From contig CAXXDU010000002.1 in assembly GCA_963667535.2 (NCBI GenBank), forward strand, positions 1,736,001 through 1,800,000: a stretch of DNA of 64,000 nt, written 5' to 3'. The DNA is from UBA5614 sp963667535 (GTDB lineage: Bacteria > Cloacimonadota > Cloacimonadia > Cloacimonadales > Cloacimonadaceae). Under the pieces are notes generated by a model that did no database searches, was not told the origin of the DNA, and worked only from the letters and a program-made list of their open reading frames with translations. Below, piece by piece: positions 1-8,439 of the stretch (positions are counted from its first letter, which is position 1; each line of letters begins with the position of its first letter). Made by a program: the position numbers and the translations under genes.

Positions 1-329
1 AGCTTATCCTTCATAATGTAATCATGTGCACCACTTTTTAACATTCTGATGGCAATATCTTCACCAACAGAACCTGAAACAAGAATAAACGGTACATCGA
101 GGCCGGAGGCATTGTATATTTGAAGGGCTTCTTCTCCGGAAAATCCCGGCATGGCAAAGTCTGATATGATAATGTCCCATTCACTTTGGAGGATTACTTT
201 CTTCATATCGGCTGCATTATCAACCCTATAATGAGATACTTCGTATCCTTCTTTCTTCAGTAGTGATATGGCAAGAATAGAATCGTCTTCATTATCTTCG
301 ATAAAAAGCACACGCAGATTCTTCTTCAT
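1..329 (-). CDS. Response regulator receiver protein (3' end cut by window edge)
   Basis: The visible 109 residues form the N-terminal part of a CheY-like receiver domain. The sequence shows the acidic pocket (FIEDNEDD near residues 9-16), the phospho-acceptor Asp in IIISDFAMPG and the Ser/Thr switch region LVSGSVGED. The protein runs off the left edge, so an output domain cannot be judged; receivers of this type often precede PAS/kinase modules or stand alone. The start is set by GAGGAG just upstream of ATG on the minus strand. A sigma70-like promoter lies about 150 nt upstream (474-503). It follows the histidine kinase at 567-1730 on the same strand and is a plausible partner for it, but the pairing is inference. 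Confidence 0.85.
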   Translation of the reverse strand, partial: MKKNLRVLFIEDNEDDSILAISLLKKEGYEVSHYRVDNAADMKKVILQSEWDIIISDFAMPGFSGEEALQIYNASGLDVPFILVSGSVGEDIAIRMLKSGAHDYIMKDK

Positions 330-473
330 TTATCTCCTCAGCTGGCTAATCTATAATAAGTTAAAAACAGATAATACTGCAAGTTCGTAATATTACTTCG
401 AAATTCCAGCGTTTTATTGTCAAGGTATTCATCAATCAAAATCCATTCCATACAACAAACAATTCGTGATAAT

Positions 474-503
474 ATTATGTGGAAGTATGAATATTATTGT
501 CAA
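474..503 (-). promoter_or_regulatory. Sigma70-like promoter for the response regulator
   Basis: On the minus strand TTGACA (498-503) is followed after 18 nt by CATAAT (474-479). The -35 box lies inside a 17-nt motif, ATTGTCAACAAATATTT on the plus strand (496-512), that recurs identically at 1821-1837 upstream of the histidine kinase gene. Confidence 0.45.
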
Positions 504-566
504 CAAATATTTCACTATCATGTACTCAATCTCGCCTTAATTATCAATATCGACCATATTAGTCAA

Positions 567-1730
567 TTATTTATCAGTAGAATCTGCTATTAGCGGGAAT
601 TTCAAAATGAAGCTGCTTCCTTTGCCGATAGAGCTTTCAACTTCCATCTTTCCATTATGTCTCTCAATAAACTCCTTGCAAAGTATCAACCCCAACCCAC
701 TGCCATGTTGTGCAGGGGCAATATTAATCAGTTTCCTCGGGTCTACTGAGAACAAATACTTAAGCTGTTCTCTGCTCATTCCAATGCCGTTATCCTCAAT
801 CTTGATTATTACATAATTTGCTTGTTGTGAAGCAGAAATGCGGATTTGTCCTTTTTCTTTTGAGTATTTTATTGCATTGGAAATTATGTTTCTAACAATC
901 GTGCAAAGCATTTTGTAATCGGCAAAGGCAGACAAGTTGTTTTGAATATCCATCGTAATGTTTATGCTCTTGTTCATTGCCTGGCTTTTAGCCAATTTCC
1001 AGCAATCATATATAACTTTCTCAATTGATACAATCTCGGGGTTGAAATCAATGGAGCCTGATTGTGATTTTGCCCATTCCAGTAAATTTTCCAGCAGGAT
1101 GAAAGAATTCTTTGCCGTATCGTTCATTTGATTAAGGAATTCTGATATTTCAGTTTTGGATAGTTTTGCGAGTTGCAGTTGCATAAACTCCGTAAGTGTT
1201 ATCAAAGAGAACAACGGGTTCTTTAGGTCATGTGCGATAATAGAAAAGAATTTGTCTTTCATTTTATTGAGATTGGACAGCTCTTCAGTGGTTTTTAATA
1301 ATTCAGCTTCCAGTTCTTTTCGTCTCTGAATATTTCTACAGGAAAAAATTCTGTAAACACAATTGTCTTCAGCGCTGGTTACATTTTTAACAACAATCTC
1401 GACCCAGCCATATTCGCCTGATTCCTTTCTTGAGCGCCATTCAAAAGCAACTTCATTTTCTTGTTCAAGACGGTCAAGAGCGGACTTTATTGCAGAGAAA
1501 TCTTCTTTATGCGCCAAATCAAAGATATTCTTGCTAATCATATTTTCAGAAAACCAGCCTGTTTCTCTTTGTACAGAGGGTGTTAAAAAGATAATTCCGC
1601 TTTTCTGACTCGAAATGCCGATAACATCATTGATGCTTTCCAAGATCAATGTATGAAATTTAACCGCATCTAAGTTCTTTTTATCAGATTCTATAATCAT
1701 TTGTAAATCACCATCGCTGATGTCACTCAT
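567..1730 (-). CDS. PAS-domain sensor histidine kinase
   Basis: This is a 387-residue cytoplasmic sensor kinase with no membrane segment. A PAS domain spans about residues 25-140 and a short coiled linker follows. The HisKA dimerisation helix carries the phospho-accepting His167 in SIIAHDLKNPL. The HATPase domain shows the N box (NIISNAIKYS, Asn285), G1 (DNGIGM, 313-318) and G2 (HGSGLGL, 342-348), so all catalytic motifs are intact. It should autophosphorylate and pass phosphate to a separate receiver; the response regulator at 1-329 is the nearest candidate. The start is fixed by a strong AGGAGG seven nucleotides upstream. The ligand sensed by the PAS domain cannot be told from sequence. Confidence 0.93.
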   Translation of the reverse strand: MSDISDGDLQMIIESDKKNLDAVKFHTLILESINDVIGISSQKSGIIFLTPSVQRETGWFSENMISKNIFDLAHKEDFSAIKSALDRLEQENEVAFEWRSRKESGEYGWVEIVVKNVTSAEDNCVYRIFSCRNIQRRKELEAELLKTTEELSNLNKMKDKFFSIIAHDLKNPLFSLITLTEFMQLQLAKLSKTEISEFLNQMNDTAKNSFILLENLLEWAKSQSGSIDFNPEIVSIEKVIYDCWKLAKSQAMNKSINITMDIQNNLSAFADYKMLCTIVRNIISNAIKYSKEKGQIRISASQQANYVIIKIEDNGIGMSREQLKYLFSVDPRKLINIAPAQHGSGLGLILCKEFIERHNGKMEVESSIGKGSSFILKFPLIADSTDK

Positions 1731-2035
1731 TCAAACCTCCTGATGTCAATAACACACTAGAAAAAAGTTAATAATTCATTGTCAAAACCAATTAAACATA
1801 TGCTTGCAATTCTCATTATAATTGTCAACAAATATTTAACATTAAATAGGGTTTCGATTATGCAATTGTACATGCTTGATGCTTTTATCATAATAGGGAT
1901 TCTTCCCGAACCATCAATATCCAGTCTTTGAAAATTATTCAATTTAGCAATAAATATAACCGCTGGGCAATATATGGGCAGAGTTTATATTGACAACTGC
2001 GTAAACCCTCAAAAAAGATATAATCTATAATAACA
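1731..2035. other. Divergent intergenic region with repeated TTGACA motif
   Basis: This region separates the minus-strand kinase from the plus-strand phosphatase gene. It contains ATTGTCAACAAATATTT (1821-1837), identical to the motif at 496-512; on the minus strand this gives TTGACA, with only weak -10 candidates about 17-19 nt downstream (AAGCAT or GCATAT). A perfect plus-strand TATAAT lies at 2019-2024. A 61-codon minus-strand reading frame here has no ribosome site or recognisable features and is not called. Confidence 0.4.
2019..2024 (+). promoter_or_regulatory. -10 box (TATAAT) for the Ppx/GppA gene
   Basis: A perfect TATAAT sits about 24 nt before the preferred ATG. TTGACA at 1990-1995 is 23 nt away, too far for a normal pair, so the -35 element is uncertain. 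Confidence 0.3.
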
Positions 2036-2047
2036 ATGAGAGAAAGT

Positions 2048-2959
2048 ATGAATAAGTATTTGATAATTGAGATTGGCACAAATACAACTAAGAGCCTGAG
2101 AGCACAATATAATGATGGAACATGGCAGAATATTGAAGATTCTATCTATGCTTCAAGGCTGGGTGAAAACCTTTCTGTCACAGGCATTTTGAGCAAAGAC
2201 GTAATTAAAAGAAACCTGGATATTATTAAATCAATTCTTCTTGAATACAGCAATGAAAGTGGTGTAATAACCCACATCATTGCAACAGAAAGCGTCCGCA
2301 AGGCAGCTAATGCTGAGGAATTTATCAGACAGGTTTATGATTGCTGCAATATTAAGATTGAAGTCCTTACAGGTGAGGAAGAAGCGATGCTGGCTTATCG
2401 GGGTGCTACCTATCATTCATTATCAGACGACAGACTAACGGAAGTTGTAGATATTGGTGGCGGTAGCACTGAGCTTACTATTGGTTTCGGAGATAAAATT
2501 GTCTCCACTCAAAGCCTTCCCATCGGAGCAGTTAAGCTTACAGAGTTTTGCATTCATCACGATCCTCCTTCTACATGTGACATTGAGATGATGCAAAGCA
2601 TAATAAATGACCGGATTAAGATGATAGCACCTGGAAATTCAATGATAAAGTTAATTGGTGTGGGCGGAACAATAACAACATTGGCTGCATTGAACAGTGC
2701 GGGAAAGCAAGATACTGTTGCTGATGTGGAGCAAATAATTCTTTTGTTGCAAGATGTACAGAAAATGATAAATCTAATCTCTCCTATGAACCTGAAGGAA
2801 AAGAAAGCGTTACCAAACATGCCGGAAGGCAGAGCTGACATCATTCTGGCTGGGGCAGTATTATTGGAAATGCTTATGCAAAAGCTCCGGCAATCTGAGC
2901 TAATTGTCAGTGTCAGAGGAGTAAGGCACGGATATTTGTTTACATACATTAAGCCATAA
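2048..2959 (+). CDS. Ppx/GppA family exopolyphosphatase/pppGpp phosphohydrolase
   Basis: About 303 residues, matching the short two-domain Ppx/GppA form (ASKHA fold, no C-terminal HD domain). Seen in sequence: the N-terminal phosphate-binding motif IIEIGTNTTKS, the region LTGEEEAMLAYRG that holds the catalytic glutamate in the family, and the second phosphate loop DIGGGSTEL, followed by GVGGTITTLAAL. The family removes terminal phosphate from polyphosphate or pppGpp; which substrate is used here cannot be decided. The upstream in-frame ATG at 2036 would add MRES; 2048 is preferred because family members begin directly before the first strand. It is transcribed alone, away from the kinase gene. 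Confidence 0.88.
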   Translation: MNKYLIIEIGTNTTKSLRAQYNDGTWQNIEDSIYASRLGENLSVTGILSKDVIKRNLDIIKSILLEYSNESGVITHIIATESVRKAANAEEFIRQVYDCCNIKIEVLTGEEEAMLAYRGATYHSLSDDRLTEVVDIGGGSTELTIGFGDKIVSTQSLPIGAVKLTEFCIHHDPPSTCDIEMMQSIINDRIKMIAPGNSMIKLIGVGGTITTLAALNSAGKQDTVADVEQIILLLQDVQKMINLISPMNLKEKKALPNMPEGRADIILAGAVLLEMLMQKLRQSELIVSVRGVRHGYLFTYIKP

Positions 2960-3069
2960 TTCTTGCCAGACCCCAAATAAATTTTCTTGCCCTATAAACT
3001 ATGCCTGAAATTCTTGTTACAAAAATAATATGATTGCCAGACAATCACAAAACTCAAAAGGAGCAAAGT

Positions 3070-4074
3070 ATGCCGTTCAATCTTAAGAATCGCCACTTTT
3101 TAACCCTGCTGGACTTTACGCCGCAGGAAATCCAATTCTTGTTAGATCTTTCCGCTGACCTCAAGAAAGCCAAATATATTGGAAACGAAGTTCAGCGTCT
3201 GAAAGGCAAGAACATTGCTCTAATCTTTGAAAAAGACAGCACACGCACACGCTGTGCTTTTGAAGTAGCCTCCTTTGACCAGGGAGCACACGTAACATAT
3301 CTGGGACCCACCGGCAGTCAAATGGGCAAGAAAGAATCCATTGCTGATACAGCAAGAGTTCTGGGACGCATGTATGACGCTATTGAATACCGCGGATATG
3401 GTCAGGAAATTGTGGAAGAACTTGCTAAGTATGCTGGAGTTCCCGTTTGGAACGGTCTTACTACTGAAGACCATCCTACTCAAATCCTGGCAGATTTCCT
3501 CACAGCTATTGAATGCCTGAAGAAACCTTTGAATCAGATGGTCTGGGTCTATACCGGAGATGGACGTAACAACATGGCTAATGCTCTCATGATTGGTTCT
3601 GCCAAAATGGGTATTGATTTCAGGATAGTAGCACCCAAGACTCTATTCCCCGAAAAAGCACTCATTGATAAATGCAAAGTCATTGCCAAGGAAACCGGAG
3701 CAAAGCTTACGTTTACAGATGACATAGCCAAAGGCGTAAAAGGCGCAGATGTAATATACACAGATGTTTGGGTTTCTATGGGCGAAGCAGACAGTGTTTG
3801 GGAAAGCCGCATTAAACTGCTCAAACCTTTCCAGGTAAATAAGGCTATGATGAAGCTGACAGGTAAAAAAGAAACAGTGTTTATGCATTGTCTGCCTGCT
3901 TTTCATGATACCAAAACCACAATAGGGAAAGAAATTTTTAAGAAATATGGTCTGAATGGTATGGAAGTAGCTGATGAAGTATTTGAAAGCGAACAGTCAG
4001 TTGCATTTGCTGAAGCTGAAAACCGTATGCATACCATCAAAGCTGTGATGGTTGCCACTTTGGGACAGCAATAA
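3070..4074 (+). CDS. argF: Ornithine carbamoyltransferase
   Basis: Joins carbamoyl phosphate and ornithine to give citrulline, or runs the reverse reaction in arginine breakdown. With the start at 3070 the protein is 334 residues, the family's normal length. Signature sites are intact: carbamoyl-phosphate loop STRTR (57-61), HPTQ (135-138), the ornithine-binding SMG loop in DVWVSMGE, and HCLP (273-276). AAAAGGAG at 3056-3063 fixes the start at 3070, so an in-frame extension from 3034 is not used. No other arginine or arginine-deiminase genes are adjacent, so anabolic and catabolic roles cannot be separated by context. It is a single-gene unit closed by a strong terminator. Confidence 0.96.
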   Translation: MPFNLKNRHFLTLLDFTPQEIQFLLDLSADLKKAKYIGNEVQRLKGKNIALIFEKDSTRTRCAFEVASFDQGAHVTYLGPTGSQMGKKESIADTARVLGRMYDAIEYRGYGQEIVEELAKYAGVPVWNGLTTEDHPTQILADFLTAIECLKKPLNQMVWVYTGDGRNNMANALMIGSAKMGIDFRIVAPKTLFPEKALIDKCKVIAKETGAKLTFTDDIAKGVKGADVIYTDVWVSMGEADSVWESRIKLLKPFQVNKAMMKLTGKKETVFMHCLPAFHDTKTTIGKEIFKKYGLNGMEVADEVFESEQSVAFAEAENRMHTIKAVMVATLGQQ

Positions 4075-4100
4075 AATATTCTGACAACATAGATTATAAA

Positions 4101-4131
4101 AAAGGCGACCCGGTATCAGGTCGCCTTTTCT
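4101..4131 (+). terminator. Rho-independent terminator after argF
   Basis: The 10-bp stem AAAGGCGACC/GGTCGCCTTT (4101-4110 with 4119-4128) has an 8-nt loop and is followed by a T-rich run. Confidence 0.9.
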
Positions 4132-4153
4132 TTATGTTCTATTTTCAGGGAAT

Positions 4154-4534
4154 TTAATGTCTGATATAAATCATTTTTCTTGATACCGAATACCTACCCG
4201 TGTCCATTCTATAGCAATATACACCACTTGATACTTTATTGCCATGCGCGTCAGTGCCATTCCATGTAATGCTATGGTTTCCTGTTCTGGCTTCGCTATT
4301 AGTTAATACCTTAATGATTTGTCCGCTGATATTAGTAATACTAACCGTTACTGTTTGACCGGTTTTCACATTATAACTAATAGTGGTAAAATCAGAAAAT
4401 GTGACGGGAGAGCAGGAAATCAGCTCTTGCGAGTCAATAGACGATTGTTCCTTTGGTGCAGTGGTATCAGGAGAGCAGGAAAACATAACCAACGTAAGCA
4501 CTGAAAGTGTAATGTATAAATAAATGAGTTTCAT
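4154..4534 (-). CDS. Small lipoprotein with FlgD-like/T9SS-type C-terminal domain
   Basis: A 126-residue protein with a hydrophobic N-terminus ending in VMFSCSP, a plausible lipobox with the cysteine at about residue 20. After a Ser/Thr/Gln-rich linker comes one FlgD Ig-like domain with the pattern VSITNISGQ, IKVL, ITWNGTDAHGNKVSSGVYCYR, typical of C-terminal modules on proteins secreted in FCB-group bacteria. There is no other domain, so the protein is little more than an anchor plus this module. GAGGATAGG immediately upstream supports ATG 4534 over the TTG five codons earlier. It is convergent with argF. Its function is unknown; a cell-surface or periplasmic role is inferred. Confidence 0.75.
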   Translation of the reverse strand: MKLIYLYITLSVLTLVMFSCSPDTTAPKEQSSIDSQELISCSPVTFSDFTTISYNVKTGQTVTVSITNISGQIIKVLTNSEARTGNHSITWNGTDAHGNKVSSGVYCYRMDTGRYSVSRKMIYIRH

Positions 4535-4720
4535 CCTATCCTCTGGCAATAATTATTTTGTATCTACAAATTATATTTTGGGAAAAGATGGCTATTTGTC
4601 AAGTTTAATTTCTTGATTCAGGCTATGATACAAAACCTGATGTAAAATTGCGCATAATTTACTAAAGTTTTTATTGACTTATCTGTGATTGACAAAAAAT
4701 AAGGATATAAATAAAAATGG

Positions 4721-5203
4721 ATGAAGTGCATGACCAAATTGTTTAAGAAGAACATAGTTAAAATGCAGGAAAGGTTTGCTGACAAAACTCAATGTTTGGA
4801 GTACATGTCAAATCTACTGGCAGAAAGTGGTTGTATGCAGTTTCCAGATAGGTTTCTGGCAGCAGTGAAAGGCAGAGAAGAGATAATGAGCACCGGTATA
4901 GGTAGAGGAGTGGCAATTCCTCATGCCAGAGATTTGATGGTCAATACCCTCAGGATAGCTGTTTGTTTGATAAATGAACCACTTGAGTTTCAGTCTATTG
5001 ATGAAGAACCGGTTAGAATCGTTTTCATGATTGCAGTTCCTCAAAACTCTAATCCGGAATATATGAAGATATTGCGTTCAATTTCAGAATATTTGAGACA
5101 GGACGATAAACGGCTGCGGCTGTTAGAGTCAAAAAACGAAGAAGAACTATTTAGCCAGGTAAGTGAGATAGAACATGTTATTACGCAAAATACTCAGTCT
5201 TAG
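4721..5203 (+). CDS. PTS EIIA domain protein (PtsN/fructose EIIA type)
   Basis: A 160-residue single-domain EIIA of the fructose/mannitol-nitrogen class. The phosphorylatable histidine is His68 in GRGVAIPHARD, preceded by the typical EEIMSTGIG segment. The second half (PVRIVFMIAVP...EYMKILRSISEYLRQ) fits the EIIA-Ntr fold. No EIIB/EIIC permease or HPr/EI gene is nearby, which favours a regulatory phosphocarrier over a sugar transporter component. A start at Met4 (4730) is also possible. The last 29 bp overlap the next gene, an outer-membrane barrel, suggesting coupled translation of an unusual pair. Confidence 0.85.
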   Translation: MKCMTKLFKKNIVKMQERFADKTQCLEYMSNLLAESGCMQFPDRFLAAVKGREEIMSTGIGRGVAIPHARDLMVNTLRIAVCLINEPLEFQSIDEEPVRIVFMIAVPQNSNPEYMKILRSISEYLRQDDKRLRLLESKNEEELFSQVSEIEHVITQNTQS

Positions 5204-6125
5204 CCTATTATCCTTGTGTGTCTTAGGATTGTTTGGTATTAATGAAAATGCAGGAACCACCGGTTTCAGCAATCTGCAGATAGTCTATTCAGCCAGAGCT
5301 ATGTCTGTAGCGCAAGCTATGACCGGTGTCAGCGCTACAATCGATGGTTTGCAATTTAATCCTGCGGCTATTTTAAAAGTCGAAGGTACAAATGCCAGAA
5401 CTACTTTCAGCAGCTATCTGGTTGATACCAATGGCGGAGCTATTCATTTACTGTTACCTCATAGTGAAGAAGTTACATACGGAGTGCAGCTTCATTATCT
5501 GAATTTCGGACAATTGGACAGAACAGAAATCACTCAGAATAATGAATATCTGGATATGGGTGAGACGTTTGGTGCGAGTAATATCATCTTTGGTCTTTCA
5601 GCAGCACGATATATCAATCCTCAGATTGACTTGGGTATCACATTAAAATACATATACGATAAAATTGATACATATTCAGCCTCAGCGGTTGCTTTGGATT
5701 TGGGTATGATCCATCATCCGATGAATGAAAAGATTAAAGTGGGCATAGCAGTCAGAAATCTAGGTTCACAATTAAGTTATTATACCGATAGTAAGTATTC
5801 TGAAAAGCTGCCATTCACCTTCGCAGCAGGACTTAGTTATCAGATGAAACCAAATTTACTGGGTTCTTTCGAGATATCCAAACCCAAGGGACCTGACTTG
5901 ATAGGCAGATTCGGAATTGATTACAAAATCCATCCTATGCTCAATGCCAGAGCCGGTTACAGTACTAATTCATCCAACTGGAAAACAGGTGGAGAGATGG
6001 ACTGGGCATCCGGATTGACTTTTGGGATGGGATTTAATTGGAAAGACTATGTTCTGGACTATGGAGTAGCTTCTTACGGCAACCTAGGCTTAATTAATCA
6101 AGTCTCCCTTAATTATAGATTTTAA
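5175..6125 (+). CDS. PorV/PorQ-like outer-membrane beta-barrel protein
   Basis: 316 residues with an N-terminal signal peptide (LSLSLLSLCVLGLFG). The mature start, AGTTGFSNLQIVYSARAMSV...GLQFNPAA, is the typical opening of the PorV/PorQ/UPF0164 family, where an AMG-like helix region and an NPA motif precede the barrel. The rest alternates polar and hydrophobic residues in strand-length runs and ends in a C-terminal aromatic (SLNYRF), as barrels recognised by BamA do. PorV proteins shuttle T9SS cargo in Bacteroidota; here no other T9SS component is present, so that role is only suggested. The ATG lies inside the 3' end of the EIIA gene. Confidence 0.8.
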   Translation: MLLRKILSLSLLSLCVLGLFGINENAGTTGFSNLQIVYSARAMSVAQAMTGVSATIDGLQFNPAAILKVEGTNARTTFSSYLVDTNGGAIHLLLPHSEEVTYGVQLHYLNFGQLDRTEITQNNEYLDMGETFGASNIIFGLSAARYINPQIDLGITLKYIYDKIDTYSASAVALDLGMIHHPMNEKIKVGIAVRNLGSQLSYYTDSKYSEKLPFTFAAGLSYQMKPNLLGSFEISKPKGPDLIGRFGIDYKIHPMLNARAGYSTNSSNWKTGGEMDWASGLTFGMGFNWKDYVLDYGVASYGNLGLINQVSLNYRF

Positions 6126-6215
6126 TGCTATCCCAATCCGATTAAAGCATTATTATCTTTACATAGCATTGCACGAGACAGACATATAAAATATTTTCAG
6201 ACTGAGAGGTAATCC

Positions 6216-8312
6216 TTGCTAACCAAAGACTTTCTATTGGAAATTGGAACTGAAGAAATCCCCGCCGGTTATCTGAATGATGCGATTAATTATATTGATA
6301 CTAACTTTAAACAATTCCTGCAAACGAACAGACTTTCATCAAATAAGATAATAACTACTTTTACACCCAGACGGCTTGCTCTGATAGCTTTTGACCTACA
6401 GGCAAAACAAGAGGATCTGGATATTATAAAAACAGGACCTGCCAAACGAATAGCCTTTCAGGAAGACGGAAATCCCTCTCCTGCTTTGGATGGTTTTCTG
6501 CGTAACAACAAAGCTACCAAAGACGATGTGTTCTTTCAGGATAGCCCCAAAGGTGAAATTACTGCAATCCGTATCAAGCAGACTGGTCTTGTCACTGAAG
6601 AGCTTTTGGTCCAATGGATGAGCACGATAATTACTACTATTCCATTTCCTAAACGCATGAAGTGGGGACAGGGCAGTATGGATTTTGCCAGACCTGTGCG
6701 CTGGGTAGTTAGTTTGTGGGGAGATGAGATTCTTCGCTTCACTACAGGCACTGTTTCCTCAGGCAGAAAAAGTTATGGGAACAGATTCCTGGGTTTGGAA
6801 ACATCAATTGATATTGCCAGGGCACATGACTATTTCAATGCATTGAAACAGATAAATGTCTTTGCCGAAAGACAGGTAAGATATGATATGATCAGGAAAC
6901 AGCTTCAGAATATCTTTACTGGGACTGATTATAGTGTTGATATCAACGAAGGTTTATTACAGACAGTAACAGATTTGGTGGAATATCCTAATGCTGTGAT
7001 AGCAGAATTTGAAGAGAGATTCCTTATTCTACCTGAAAAGATTATCACTTCCACTATCAGCCAGAACCAAAAGTACTTTGCAGTAATGGATAAATCGGCA
7101 AAACTCACCAATAAGTTTGTCTTTATTTCCAATGGTAATCCTGAGCATAGCAAACTCATCAGACAAGGTAATGAAAAGGTTGTCAAGCCTCGTTTGGAAG
7201 ATGCCATGTGGTATTATCACGAAGATACAAAGCATAATCTGGAAGAATATGTTCCTGCTCTTGCCAATGTCGTATTTCAGGCAGAGCTTGGTACCCTTAA
7301 AGAGAAAACAGAACGGATAGTCAATATTAGCACCTATATCTGCAATCTGCTCCATTCTCCTCAAAATGAAGTTCAGAAAGCACAAAGGACAGCACTGTTA
7401 TGCAAGGCTGACCTGGTGACTAAGATGCTGGGAGAAAAGGAATTTACTAAGCTACAAGGCTACATCGGAATGCACTATGCCATTGCTTCGAATGAACAGG
7501 AAGGCGTTCCGCAAGGCATTTATGAACATTATATGCCACGCGGACAGAATGATGACCTACCTCAATCACAAAACGGTGCCATAGTAGCTGTGGCAGACAA
7601 ACTTGATACAGTTTGTGGTATTATCGGTATCGGTATGCTACCTACAGGTTCTGCCGACCCTTATGCTTTACGGCGTGCTGCTAACGGCATTGTTCAGATT
7701 ATTGCCGAACGTAAATGGGATATCAATATTGCCGACATTATCAAATACAGTTTAAGCCAATATGCACACCTCGGGCTGGATAAACCCGAGACGAATAAAA
7801 CCATACTAAATTTCTTCCATCAGAGAATTAACTGGTATCTGCAACAGCAGAATATAGAATATGATGTAATTGACAGCGTAATGCACATTGATTTTGGCAA
7901 TATTCTTTTCCTTTTGGAAAGAGCTAAAGCCGTTCAGGACTTTAAAGTTAACTCTGATTTTGTTAAACTGGTTATCGGTTTTAAGAGAGTATCCAATATC
8001 ATCAAAGATGAAAAAGCTATACTCAGCATCTCTGAAACTCAATTCATAGAACCAGCAGAAACAGAGCTTTTCACAGCTTTAAGAAAGCTGGAAAGCAGCA
8101 TTGAGATTGAATTGGAGCAGCTAAACTTCACACAGGTTCTCAATCATCTTGTTTCAATCCGCCCTGCTATTGACAGGTTCTTTGATGATGTGCTGGTCAA
8201 TGCTGAGGATGAAAAGTTGCGTCTTAACCGTTATGCCCTATTACAGGAAATCCGCAATGCCTTCCTGAAAGTTGCCGATATATCTCTGCTGGTAGTGGAA
8301 GGTAAAGGTTAA
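6216..8312 (+). CDS. glyS: Glycyl-tRNA synthetase beta subunit
   Basis: 698 residues, the usual length of the bacterial beta subunit. It begins with the family's characteristic LLEIGTEEIPAGYL and carries the central HD-like region (YIGMHYAIASNEQEG) and a C-terminal anticodon-binding part. With the alpha subunit (glyQ) it forms the heterotetramer that charges tRNA-Gly; the beta subunit handles tRNA recognition. The start is TTG at 6216, supported by GAGAGGT upstream. glyQ is usually adjacent but is absent from this window, so it must be encoded elsewhere. Confidence 0.96.
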   Translation: MLTKDFLLEIGTEEIPAGYLNDAINYIDTNFKQFLQTNRLSSNKIITTFTPRRLALIAFDLQAKQEDLDIIKTGPAKRIAFQEDGNPSPALDGFLRNNKATKDDVFFQDSPKGEITAIRIKQTGLVTEELLVQWMSTIITTIPFPKRMKWGQGSMDFARPVRWVVSLWGDEILRFTTGTVSSGRKSYGNRFLGLETSIDIARAHDYFNALKQINVFAERQVRYDMIRKQLQNIFTGTDYSVDINEGLLQTVTDLVEYPNAVIAEFEERFLILPEKIITSTISQNQKYFAVMDKSAKLTNKFVFISNGNPEHSKLIRQGNEKVVKPRLEDAMWYYHEDTKHNLEEYVPALANVVFQAELGTLKEKTERIVNISTYICNLLHSPQNEVQKAQRTALLCKADLVTKMLGEKEFTKLQGYIGMHYAIASNEQEGVPQGIYEHYMPRGQNDDLPQSQNGAIVAVADKLDTVCGIIGIGMLPTGSADPYALRRAANGIVQIIAERKWDINIADIIKYSLSQYAHLGLDKPETNKTILNFFHQRINWYLQQQNIEYDVIDSVMHIDFGNILFLLERAKAVQDFKVNSDFVKLVIGFKRVSNIIKDEKAILSISETQFIEPAETELFTALRKLESSIEIELEQLNFTQVLNHLVSIRPAIDRFFDDVLVNAEDEKLRLNRYALLQEIRNAFLKVADISLLVVEGKG

Positions 8313-8340
8313 ACAAGATGGTAATGATGTGTTATTATCT

Positions 8341-8400
8341 GTCATTTCTCGCTTGACGGGGAATCTTTAAACAAAGATGCCCGCTTTCGCAGGCACGACA
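8341..8400 (+). repeat. Dispersed intergenic repeat, copy 1
   Basis: About 60 bp beginning GTCATTTCTCGCTTGACGGG and containing GATGCCCGC...GCAGGCA. It closely matches the element at 9859-9916 between other genes of the same cluster. The GCCCGC/GCAGGC part is nearly palindromic, as in REP-type elements. Confidence 0.7.
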
Positions 8401-8439
8401 GCCAATGTAATTACTTAAATAAAATATATAGAGGACGTT

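Noticed and set aside
1757..1942. 61-codon minus frame between kinase and phosphatase genes
   Set aside because: AT-rich random-like sequence overlapping promoter motifs, no ribosome site.
4717..4746. Nine-codon ATG frame (MDEVHDQIV) overlapping the EIIA start, as a leader peptide
   Set aside because: No codon bias or attenuator hairpin supports a leader peptide; likely chance.
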